Positions 9,158 to 17,346 of a DNA stretch of 21,020 nt are shown here, piece by piece (position 1 is the stretch's first letter; each line of letters starts with the position of its first letter). The notes below the pieces were generated by a model. The model searched no databases and had not been told where the DNA came from. It saw only the letters and a list, made by a program, of their open reading frames with translations. This stretch comes from Branchiostoma floridae (Eukaryota > Chordata > Leptocardii > Amphioxiformes > Branchiostomatidae), in assembly GCF_000003815.2 (NCBI RefSeq), contig NW_023365802.1, positions 1 to 21,020 of the forward strand, in the 5' to 3' direction. Position numbers and translations under genes: made by a program.

Positions 9158-11009
9158 TTTTACATTATGTCATACCTGGGCCCAGATAACGTTCTATACG
9201 AGCGTTCCAGACCGGGTGATAACTAGTGTCGATTTATTAGGTTGTACTTTTAGTTCAGGGCCTTTGCAGAATAATTCGTAAACACCCCGATAGAACATTA
9301 CACCCGAATAGCCTAGTTTTTATTAATTCATTATTTTTAATTACAAATCCTTCTTAGGTAACATCACAACTTCTGGCGCATATCAAATTGTGTTCTTCTG
9401 ATGATAAAATGAAACAGTGCACGGTGCACATGTATTCCGCATTACCCTCGGTCCCTGCCAATCGGACTTCTCTTCAACCTACGTTCAATCCATCCATTTG
9501 GTCAGGCTAAGTCTTTGGATAAAACCGAATAGTCACGCGTGTTGTATTACACTATGAATATGGATCCCGCGAACGTCCATAAATGATTTATATTTCTGCT
9601 ATTTTTGTTATGTTATCTGATTGTATCATTTTACAAGTTGATGAGTTAGGTATTCCTGGATAAAACTGGATTTGAGTGTTGGTATCTATGTTCGTTTGAG
9701 TATGTTCGTTTGTTAGTATAGTTTAGCATTTCCTATTCACACAGGGATTCGTGTTCGAGATGACAAATTTGGAGAACTAGTGACTGGCTGGCGAGGGGTG
9801 ATACCATCGATATAATCATCATCATCATTAGTTTCAATACCCAACCACATACCAAAAAACACTAATTGGAGGTTCTAAAGTTACGAAGACCACAAATATC
9901 CAGAAACACAAGCAGACATAAGCAACACACAGACACACGCTCACACACACACACACCATAGCAAGCAACCAAGCTACCACTCGACCAAACGATCAACAAA
10001 TGGATACTTTAGCGACTAGAATTCTAGCTAAATTCGGCAAAACTCTCACGTGTTTGATCATCATTACAGGTAGTCACGGCTTGTGGTCAAAGCCAGGCAC
10101 CCACACTTACAGGAAAATCCTCATCAACGAGAAACTGCAGGACGAGACCAGTGCGGGGACAGCATGGAACAGGTGGACAGGTGGAGGAACGTGCCCTTCA
10201 CTATGTACCGTCCTGGTGGTGGCTACACCGGATCCTGTTCATGGCTCAACTACAGGGGAACATGGGGGAACACGAAGGTAAATCGGCGTGTATACAGCTG
10301 TTTAACCTTTAGTACAACAGACCAGACTGTTCGAAAATCTAAGTTACACACAATTTTCCTTCGGTAAAAATAACATTGGCATTAATAAGGGCTCCTTCAG
10401 TCAGACCATGATTAAATCTAGCCTGGTATCAAGCCGCAGTATAACTCACGAGTCTATTCTGTACATGTGGTCTCCGCAGATACAGAAGAGGCTTTAATTA
10501 GAAGCCATAATACGGCTGGATACCAGGCTATGTTTATTCATGGTCTGGTTGAAGGGGCCATAATCAATGACAATGTAGGTTATTACCAATGCAAAATTAT
10601 TAATCTTAGTTTGCTTTTGGTATTTGATCAAGTGCAAGCTCATTGATTAAATAATCACGTAGTATAGGACAAGATGCTACTAGAATCAGTTTCTGCCTTC
10701 TGTCTAACATAACCTAGTTCACAATTCCGAGTACGCATGCGCAAGGTCAAAGGTAGAGGCCCCTGAAACACGAAGAAAACACGTTCAACATCTCTATTTA
10801 TAAAGACGGACAGAGTGCTGACATGCATAAAACATGCCCGAGACAAAAATTGTTAACAAATATATCGAACACAGCTTTAATGACTAATATTTATGTATAT
10901 TTTGCAGGATGGCTGTCAAGTTGGATCCATCTCAAAGCAATGCATACTGGCCGGCGGTCCACCTTCAATCAACTACAGGGGTGAAATGAAAAATAACGAC
11001 CTGGATTAA
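4386..11009 (+). CDS. Secreted His/Gln-rich decapeptide-repeat protein with six-Cys C-terminal domain; five coding exons, in-frame TGA
   Basis: Exons read as 4386-4390 (ATGAA, donor gtaagt), 6266-6861 (acceptor ttctattttcag, donor gtgagc), 8279-8422 (acceptor ttacatcaacag, donor gtatgt), 10141-10277 (acceptor aaactgcag, donor gtaaat) and 10908-11006, then TAA. Phases 2, 1, 1 and 0 are consistent at every junction, giving 981 nt or 327 codons. Residues 1-21 form a signal peptide (MKLWS, a stop, then VFLLLICALVLESHA). Residues 30-179 are fifteen decapeptides. Residues 201-327 form a domain with Cys at 227, 234, 253, 281, 297 and 306 and three YRG motifs. The family is not recognised; a secreted structural, metal-binding or host-defence role is possible but unproven. 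The TGA at codon 6 breaks the protein. The exon 4 acceptor is the least certain boundary, because a better-looking site at 10069 gives another frame. Intron 1 is 1.9 kb, and all four introns contain a transposon. Confidence 0.6.
5082..6013. mobile_element. PiggyBac-like non-autonomous element (TTAA-flanked, 932 bp)
   Basis: TTAA stands at 5078-5081 and 6014-6017. The left terminus CCCTCAAACACCCGA pairs with the right terminus, whose reverse complement is CCCTCAAGCACCCGA (one mismatch). Just inside each end lies a near-identical 18-bp palindrome, GGGGTCCATTTGGACCCC (5099-5116) and GGGGTCCGTTTGGACCCC (5954-5971). A TTAA duplication with CCC...GGG ends is the hallmark of the piggyBac superfamily. 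No transposase frame exists, so it would depend on an autonomous relative. It lies in intron 1 of the secreted-protein gene. The core (about 5310-5800) is colinear with the element at 7287-8191. Confidence 0.8.
6276..6278 (+). other. Premature in-frame TGA inside the signal peptide
   Basis: Splicing ATGAA to the exon starting at 6266 reads M-K-L-W-S, then TGA, then V-F-L-L-L-I-C-A-L-V-L-E-S-H-A. The residues on both sides form one good signal peptide: a basic start, a hydrophobic core and a small residue before the cleavage point. The stop therefore looks like a recent point change, for example from TGG, CGA or TGC. No other acceptor nearby both removes the stop and keeps the frame. The use of a downstream in-frame Met was not seen before the repeats. 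Confidence 0.6.
6348..6797 (+). repeat. 30-bp coding tandem repeat (15 decapeptides, QHQSHRPSYS type)
   Basis: Fifteen consecutive 30-bp units such as caacatcaaagccaccaccc plus ctagctatagc encode decapeptides. Two flavours alternate irregularly: one ends in PSYS (QHQSHHPSYS) and one in LGHS (QRQNRRLGHS). The product is rich in His, Gln, Arg and Ser and strongly basic, with no hydrophobic core. The repeat is open in the other two plus frames and in one minus frame, so the frame was chosen from the signal peptide and the splice phases, not from openness. Degeneracy between units is modest, which suggests recent expansion or homogenisation. Confidence 0.8.
7287..8191. mobile_element. PiggyBac-like non-autonomous element (TTAA-flanked, 905 bp)
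   Basis: TTAA stands at 7283-7286 and 8192-8195. The termini are CCCTATCCAAAATGGG at the left and, reading inward from the right, CCCTATCCAGACTGGG. A G21 run (7325-7345) lies inside the left end and a C11 run (8168-8178) inside the right end, so the homopolymers are mirror-placed. The interior is AT-rich with three perfect TGACGTCA octamers. No coding potential was seen. It sits in intron 2 of the secreted-protein gene. Confidence 0.8.
7325..7345. repeat. Homopolymer run, G21
   Basis: Twenty-one consecutive G residues lie just inside the left end of the element at 7287-8191. The exact length is liable to sequencing error. Confidence 0.9.
8484..8694. mobile_element. TA-flanked MITE with 54-bp terminal inverted repeats (211 bp)
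   Basis: The left arm begins AGCCATTTCACAGGGG. The right arm, reverse-complemented, begins AGCCCTTTCACAGAGG. Over 54 bp the arms match at 44 positions, including an unbroken TGTGCGGCGACAG. TA flanks both ends (8482-8483 and 8695-8696), which suits a Tc1/mariner-type target or a related TA-inserting family. There is no coding capacity. It lies in intron 3 of the secreted-protein gene, 61 bp after that exon's donor. Confidence 0.8.
9103..9154. repeat. (TA)26 microsatellite
   Basis: An uninterrupted TA dinucleotide run of about 52 bases within intron 3. It is self-complementary and likely to vary in length between individuals. Confidence 0.95.
9942..9957. repeat. Short (CA)n microsatellite
   Basis: About eight CA dinucleotides ending a broader CA-rich patch that starts near 9920. 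Confidence 0.85.
10388..10560. mobile_element. TA-flanked MITE with about 48-bp terminal inverted repeats (173 bp)
   Basis: The left arm AGGGCTCCTTCAGTCAGACC pairs with the right arm, whose reverse complement starts TGGCCCCTTCAACCAGACC. Both arms continue through CATGA and share TAGCCTGGTATC-AGCCG, so similarity runs for about 48 bp. TA flanks each end (10386-10387 and 10561-10562). It has no coding capacity and lies in intron 4 of the secreted-protein gene. Confidence 0.8.
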
Positions 11010-11355
11010 AAAGGTTAGAACTGTTGTCCTGGATAAAATTGAATTATAAAATCCAACAAAACTGGAGTTGAACAGTTAATTTTTTATCATCCATCGCCAA
11101 GGCACGGCGGTAGCACACAAGTCGTTATTTCATACCACCATATATTCCAAGCAAATATAATATGTACATGTACATAAGAACATATACATACACAAGTATT
11201 GCGAATGTACAGAGATATACTGATTAGTATGGAGTTGTCCATTGAGACTGAAACGAAGACTACGCTTAGTGATTAAAAATGAAAAAAACACTGTCATAAA
11301 TTTTGACATTATTTTTTACATCTTCCAAAACTAATACTTGTGCGTTTCCTTTCAG
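11010..11355 (+). other. Candidate 3'-UTR intron after the stop codon
   Basis: Three bases after the TAA at 11007-11009 the sequence reads AAAG|gttaga (donor at 11014). A pyrimidine-rich acceptor, tttcctttcag, ends at 11355. The downstream sequence (from 11356, with a short CAT/ATC run near 11413-11430) has no long frame, so this would be a non-coding last exon. No canonical AATAAA was found before 11900, so the transcript end is open. Confidence 0.35.
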
Positions 11356-11359
11356 AATT

Positions 11360-12790
11360 TGCTAGGATCATGTCGACATGATGGAAAGAAGAGACCGTAT
11401 TCGACGATGGCAACATCATCATCATCATGATAACAGCATAAAGAGAGGGAAATTGGGCACGCCTGCATCCATACGATCTAACAAAAACATTGTATTTTAA
11501 AACGAACGGTATTTCACATCAAAAGCGATGTATCTTCTTGCCAATATTTCACATTCAGGGATGCAAACTTGACGGACGGTGCTCTAAAACAATTGCAGTT
11601 TAAAATCACCGTTTGTCAACTTCGTTTCCCTAAATACTCCATATAGATCAACCACGGATAAAGGTAACATACAGATAAAGGCGGGCTAGCGTTAAGAAAA
11701 TCTTTATTGTTTTAAAATTACAGTAAGATAACAGCATTGTGTCTATTGTATCATTGTGCTCTTCTAAATATAAGCCTGAATACCAGTGGGTCATGCTGAT
11801 TCAATTTTTTGGTGACACGATATCCGTCTGTTCTAGTAAATATGTTTTCGACTATACTGTAACGTTAAATAATATATACATTTTGAATTGCAATATCTAA
11901 AAACGGAAACAAGTCGAAAAATATATGTTAACGTATTGCCAAAGTCAAATTCGATGAATGATTTACAATATCTGTGCATTTTTTCATTTGTTCAACCTAA
12001 ATGGCCACGAGTACATTACACCACAAAGGCAAAATTTCTTCGCGCCCTCGCAGTATACGATAGATTGCCAGAATTCTTGCCTCAAGCTTATAGTGTTTAC
12101 AATGGAAGGCATAATCTCGAGTACATACAATTTTTTTAGTATATGATTAGAAATATTTTACCATATAACTTGCATGTAACTGATTAAACTGCAGAAGACA
12201 CAATTGTTTCCTTTTTCATTTGTAAGAGTAGTTCCTTTTGCACTTCAGCAACCAACATACAAAAAATTACAAGCCAATCATTTAAGCAAAGGGAGTTAAA
12301 TACCCTTGTTGATGACGTATGTTAGGCAGAGTTGACACGCTTAGTATTTAAATATCTGTGCAAACTTAGCCTCCCTTTAAAAATTTATACAAAAAAAGGA
12401 ATCGTTATAAGGGACGGGCCATTTGCTAACGCTTAGCAGTGGTATACCTGTAGGTAGCGGTATGCCTGAGAAGTTCTTAAATTGATATTTTAACTGTTGC
12501 AACACCATCTATTTTGTCTAGACTAAGCCTATTACCAATGTGAACAGCACGGAAGAAACCTAAGCAACCCAGGTCAGCACCAGCAGCCTTCTGAGTCAAA
12601 GTGCTTCAGGACAAGCGCTATCCCGGCCATTGTGGGAAAACGCTTGATAAATGAACATTAGCTGAACTTTCAGTGACACTATTATTGCCACTTTATTGTG
12701 TCTTACGAACTCGTTTTTACATGTCTGTTGTTTTTATAAGACATCTATCTGAATCCTAAGCCTTAGAATAGCTGAAGTCTTTGAACATTT
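11360..12790. other. Intergenic stretch, nothing convincing
   Basis: It probably contains the 3' end of the upstream gene. An 83-codon open frame at 11888-12139 has neither splice context nor recognisable composition. No paired termini, tandem repeat or RNA gene was recognised. Confidence 0.5.
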
Positions 12791-12797
12791 AACTTAA

Positions 12798-13613
12798 CCC
12801 TATTCAGACAGGAGGTGGGTGCTTTTGATTCCCGTCCCAACTTCCATGTCATATAATGCAAGACTGGGTTACGATAGAGCCACGAAATTTGGTGTGTATT
12901 CCTAGAATTTAGTTGACAAAGATTTTAAAAAAGTGTAAAAACTTTTTCGTTTTTTTTCGAGTTGCCATTAAACCGTTTGTTTACAGGCATTTTAAAAAAA
13001 ATCGCTAATTTCGGTTCTGACAATAAATTTTTCACGTTTATTTGCTATATTACTGCTATTTTCTTACATCATCTTATGTTATCTAGATTATATTTCAAAA
13101 TTGAATACACATAAATTATGCTATTTGGACGACGTCATTGGTCAAAATGCAATGTTTCAGTCTATTTCCATTGTCTTTTGCGATTATTTGTTGCAAAAAT
13201 GTATTTTAAAATATTTATTTTGGTGGATATAACATGGTGGAGCTCAACCAGTATATAACATATGCATGGCGTCATTTTGACGTCATTGATGTTGCTATTG
13301 GCAACACAAGTCGTAACGAACATTATTATTTTATCTGTACTTGCTGAAACATTCTGTAGCATACCGTGAAGTTTTCTGGAAATACCCTTTTCATGGTTCC
13401 AGCCAATGCTATAAAAATGATGCTGTCCTAAACGCGACATATTATGTCATAATAGCTTCAAATGTTTTAGAATTGTCAGATAATATATCTATATCATTTC
13501 CTAAAAATGTGGTGATTATATGAAAAGTCGTTTAAGAATCATAGGACTTAGAAGAAGCCGGCCTCAATACCACCACCCCCACCCCCCATCCACGATTGAC
13601 CAGGATAATAGGG
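12798..13613. mobile_element. PiggyBac-like non-autonomous element, reverse orientation (TTAA-flanked, 816 bp)
   Basis: TTAA stands at 12794-12797 and 13614-13617. The left end is CCCTATTCAGAC and the right end, reverse-complemented, is CCCTATTATCCTGGTC, so the terminal repeats are short and decayed. Read on the minus strand, the segment near 12800-12900 is colinear with the right end of the element at 7287-8191: a caccaaatttcgtgg word, then tatatgacatggaagttgg, then gtctgaataggg. It carries TGACGTCA at 13278-13285. No transposase was seen. Confidence 0.65.
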
Positions 13614-13617
13614 TTAA

Positions 13618-14349
13618 TGCCCCGCCAAAACAACACATTCGTAATACTTCCTCAAAATCGTATTTTAACTTTAAACTATTGCTATAATTTCATCAATGAA
13701 CCATTATTTTAACATTTTGTTTACAAACTTTACTATTTGTAAGATTCATCATTGTAAGGCTGTCAGGAGGACTGTTATGTGAATTGTTTGATAAGCAAGT
13801 CTACTACCTTACCTCTCTTTTTTTGTTAATCGAATTTTTCCATGTAATGTTGTTAGAGAAATTGTCCCTTTAACGTACCAGCTTGTTCGATACAGGCTGT
13901 GTTAAAACTTAAGCGAGAGATATTCAGTAGATCGGCACCTTGGTATTATCCAGGTAGAGTCACCAGTGGTATTAGATAGTATGAAGGGTGGCTAAGGAGT
14001 ATAGCTGGCAAAAGGAGTCAGCTTGCCACTGTGAGATTATGATAGGCTACCCTTAACCCAGTGTCTGAAACAGTCGCGGTAATTATAAGGAGCAGAAATT
14101 ACTTTAACTAACGAATATGAACCGTACATTAGATCTAAGTGTGTTTTTACATGTGTCTGTATGTGTCGTATCTTACAGGGCAAATTTTAGTATTTCCAGA
14201 CACGCGCAGATGGCCTACTTTCAGCCTGCATGATTAGGTATCCTTGGCAAAAGTGCCTGTAGAAATGTTTTTCTTGGGATATGTTTGGATTTTGAAGGTG
14301 CATAATACAGGTAATGGTCGTAACCGCTAGATTGTGTTGAGATTTTCAG
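13618..14349. other. Non-coding stretch upstream of candidate exons
   Basis: No gene is supported. A small exon-like interval (acceptor cgtatcttacag near 14178, donor gtatcc near 14240) has stops in two of its three frames and was not called. Any 5' exon of the downstream gene may lie here or further upstream. Confidence 0.4.
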
Positions 14350-14521
14350 CAACATTTGTGGTTGCAGAGGGCTTTAGAAGTTTGGTGTTTTGGTGTTGTT
14401 TAAAGGCAGTGAAAAGGGGTGAAAAGGTCACCACCTATGTTTTGAAACCGTATCATTCTGCCGGAATTTTTCCTTGTTTTGTCGTCAAATTATACTTGAG
14501 AGGCCGGACAACCGTGCCAAT
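14350..14521 (+). CDS. Candidate internal coding exon A of unknown protein
   Basis: The acceptor is ttgagattttcag and the donor is AAT|gtgagt. The interval is open in the frame TFVVAEGFRSLVF..., ending ...LRGRTTVP, about 57 codons. It enters in phase 1 and leaves in phase 2, which matches the entry phase of the next candidate exon at 14667. No domain is recognised. The T-rich composition alone can produce such a frame, so support comes mainly from the two splice sites and the phase match. No upstream exon with a start codon was found. Confidence 0.3.
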
Positions 14522-14666
14522 GTGAGTTTTTCATGTTCTAAAACTCAGGTACACGAGCATCTTTCTGACATGATTCCCATTGTTAAGAATAGGCACTCTA
14601 AATACTGAAATTTTCCCTACACCTAAATGGCGTATGTTGTCTGATCTCATTGTAGTCTGCATTCAG

Positions 14667-14847
14667 TATTGGTGGACATGTGGCATGGTTGTCTGACAGG
14701 CGAGCCCTGATTGGTCACGGTATTGAATCCGGGTTCTACGAAACGGTGACCGAGGATTCGCTTGGTACAAGCCCCGACCCTAGCTGTGTGTGGACTCTCT
14801 TTTCAGACAGGGACAGGGAGGTCGTCGCCATCGCAGATATTCAGAAG
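14667..14847 (+). CDS. Candidate internal coding exon B of unknown protein
   Basis: The acceptor is tagtctgcattcag and the donor is AAG|gtaagg. The frame IGGHVAWLSDRRALIGHG continues through VTEDSLGTSPDPSCVWTLF and SDRDREVVAIADIQK with no stop. Its composition is balanced and polar, unlike the surrounding non-coding DNA. It leaves in phase 0. Spliced to the acceptor at 17327, the reading continues [20 protein letters not shown] and then meets TAA at 17403-17405, one base out of register with the zinc-finger frame. The protein family is not recognised. It may be the N-terminal part of the zinc-finger protein, or of a separate short protein sharing the last exon. Confidence 0.45.
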
Positions 14848-16498
14848 GTAAGGTGAAGTTCCCTTTAACGTCTAGTGTGTCGTAATACTTCTTTAGAACG
14901 TAGACAATTTTTACTCTGTTAGCGCAAGACAGCACGTACATTGTTATGTTTTGCACACGATGTACGAGTTTTACCAGGCAACATACCCCCGACCAGCATA
15001 AGTGCTTTTGAAAACGTCAAAGTTTTACCTATACAGGCTTCGCATTTACGTCACGATAATTATCTCCTGGAGACCATGTTGGCGAATATATGGCTTAAGC
15101 ACTGCCATCTTCGTGTGTTTTACAGACGAACACTGTAATGCAACATGGCGCAGATGACGTCAAATGAAAAGCCTGCATTAGCTATATTAGGATATTTCCG
15201 AAAATGATTTCAATTGGGTTTGTAGAATATATAATATAGGAGACTTATTTTACACTACCAGTAGCCGAGTAAGTACCTACTTGTTGAATGTGTAAAAAAA
15301 ATCTCCTATATCCTGTGTTAGGAGAGTATTGGTTATTACTAGTAGATTAACGCATTGATCCTTGTCAGGAATGTGCTTTTAAAAGATTTGGAGTCGTGGA
15401 AAAGATACACAATTGGATTTTGCCTCTTTTGTTTTGCCAATGCTCAAATTTCTCAAACCTTAGACTACTTTCTTGTGTTTTAGGACATAGTGTAACCTTT
15501 CAAAATTTAGCAACATTTAATGAAACTTGACTGTGTGAAATGCTTATCTATCTAAATGAAGAATGTCTTTTTTTCTGTCTGGAAGCAAGGGAGTTGTATA
15601 TAACGTCCTTGCTGGATGTATTCAGAAGCGCGACAGATGTCAATTCCGATGGTCATTATTATGCAAAAGACGTGTTTCCAGGTCATTGTGTATAGGTTTC
15701 CTCGGTATGCAGGTTGTGAATAGCAAACGCTTTTTTGGTACAAAGGTTTCTCGTCATGGCTACAACAAAAGAATTCTCTAAGCGGAGACCTAGGTTTTGA
15801 CAATACAAGATAAATACAACTAACGTGATACTGAGGCCCCGTAGCACATTGATGTTGCCGTAATATTAATCTGCTGATCACCCTTGTATAGTTTTAGCTG
15901 ATGGTATCGCTTTGTTGACTTACACCATACCTGAACTTGCTACGCTCTCCCCGAAACCTAGAATCCCTTATTTTGTTTTACTGAAATTCCCAACTGTTTT
16001 CTGTAATGTGAGAGTTGGACAGCTACCCCAGGCACTTGAATGCCTCTGTCTATATCTATTGTTTTGAATCCGAAAAGCCACGCAGTCTTCCGAGTTAGAC
16101 ATTTTTCTGTGACAAAAATTCGTTGTTCAAATTAGTCAATTTGTGCTCCAGATTTACTTACAGAAACATTTACCGTGATTAGAAAAATGAAGACAACACA
16201 AACCCTGGAAACTAAAGAACCCCGTCCCTTTGTTTGCCAAAAAACTAACGAATATTTGATAGTAATTTTCATAATTCTATTCACGTTCGAAGGTCATTTT
16301 TTTGTTGTAGATACTTCTCGAAACACGCTTTTGCAACTCTACGTGCAATAAGCTCTGGTCTTAGTAGATGTAATAATTGCTGACAGAATATGGCGGTTCA
16401 AGGTTCCAACATACAATGCATGCGCGGTGAAATATGGGCAATATGTTAAAATTGAACAGTCATAATTTTTGAACAGTTCAATTTTGACAATGTCTGAT
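14848..16498. other. Putative intron, largely featureless
   Basis: It lies between candidate exon B and the zinc-finger exon. An isolated TGACGTCA is at 15155-15162, and a 21-bp imperfect foldback is at 15235-15310. Open frames near 15550-15880 on both strands have no family signature or convincing splice context. Confidence 0.45.
15235..15310. repeat. Imperfect inverted repeat (21-bp arms)
   Basis: The left arm TATAGGAGACTTATTTTACAC (15235-15255, split here as TATAGGAGAC + TTATTTTACAC) pairs with the right arm at 15290-15310, whose reverse complement differs at only a few bases. The loop is 34 bases. It could be a MITE remnant or a chance AT-rich foldback; no target duplication is clear. 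Confidence 0.45.
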
Positions 16499-16803
16499 CA
16501 GGGCTCGAAATACATTTTTTGCAGGTAACATTGCAAATTACCTGCACCAGACAACTTTCACCTGTACCGCTCAGAATTTAGGAAGTATTGATCATATTAA
16601 AATCTGTTCAGACACCATCGCCATCATTTCTTTCATACTCCATAGTTGATAAGTCAATGCAGTAAGTAAAGACCACATCATGAAACATGTATATATAAGC
16701 CGGGTACATGGACCAATGCAGGTTAGGTGCAGGTAGACACCAGAAATACCTGCACAGCTCCAATTATACCCGCATAATTATACAGGTGGTATTTCGAGCC
16801 CTG
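16499..16803. mobile_element. hAT-like MITE (305 bp)
   Basis: The left end CAGGGCTCGAAATAC and the right end GTATTTCGAGCCCTG are perfect 15-bp inverted repeats. CAGGG...CCCTG termini are characteristic of the hAT superfamily. A second inverted pair, GCAGGTAA/TTACCTGC, lies just inside the left end, and ACCTGCA words recur towards the right. The expected 8-bp target duplication is not visible (tgtctgat against ctaatata), so the insertion is old, rearranged, or was duplicated with other DNA. There is no coding capacity. Confidence 0.7.
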
Positions 16804-17327
16804 CTAATATAATACATGAATGTTCCGTCGGAATCGGACGATTTGCATAAAATGTCATTGCATAATATTTTGTATAAGGGCTTTTATATTTGGCACACTA
16901 CCCAAATGCATGTTACCGCACATGGTTGGTGAAACCGTGAAACTCGATTTTTAAGGTTAAATGTTTGAACGGGACATAATTTTGAATCCGTTACCCCGCC
17001 CCTCCCTCCTAGATGTCTGATCACGTTGTGCAAGATTGACAAATGGTTAATTGGTATTTTCATCTAAAGAAACTCTTTAGAGCCCCGGATGTAATTAGTT
17101 CGATTAGGTGTATGATGACGTATGTAGTTTTGGTAACGTTATGATGTAATATGACGTATTTTGGTGGCTAAAACAATCTAACTGTGGAATTCAAGATTAC
17201 CATCGCGAATTGGCAATACTGAGTTTTATTTCATTTTATTTACCTGGAAACAAAAATATTGCCACTAGGACGGTTTTTAATGAGGCCTGAGTACAAAAAT
17301 TAGTAACTAATTGTATCATTTCTGCAG
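16804..17327. other. Intron end before zinc-finger exon, possible decayed element fragment
   Basis: The stretch ends in the acceptor atcatttctgcag. Around 17115-17210 the order of words (tgacgtatttt, then ggctaaaa, then ggaattc) resembles the left half of the element at 7287-8191. No TTAA-paired ends were found, so it would be a fragment at best. Confidence 0.3.
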
Positions 17328-17346
17328 GTACAAATCACAGGGGTTA

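Larger units (their letters stand above)
8697..9990. other. Intronic, non-coding stretch with microsatellites
   Basis: This is the interior of intron 3 of the secreted-protein gene. Beyond the (TA)n run at 9103-9154, an ATC-rich patch near 9815-9830 and a CA-rich patch at about 9920-9957, no gene-like or regulatory signal could be supported. Confidence 0.6.

Noticed and set aside
10000-10281. 93-codon frame with an ATG and a weakly hydrophobic start overlapping exon 4
   Set aside because: It crosses the likely intron/exon boundary and does not give the Cys-containing frame that continues in exon 5. It is kept only as a possible alternative exon 4 frame.
14178-14240. Exon-like interval between an acceptor and a donor
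   Set aside because: Stops occur in two frames, and the third reaches TAG at the donor. It could be a non-coding 5' exon, but nothing else supports it.
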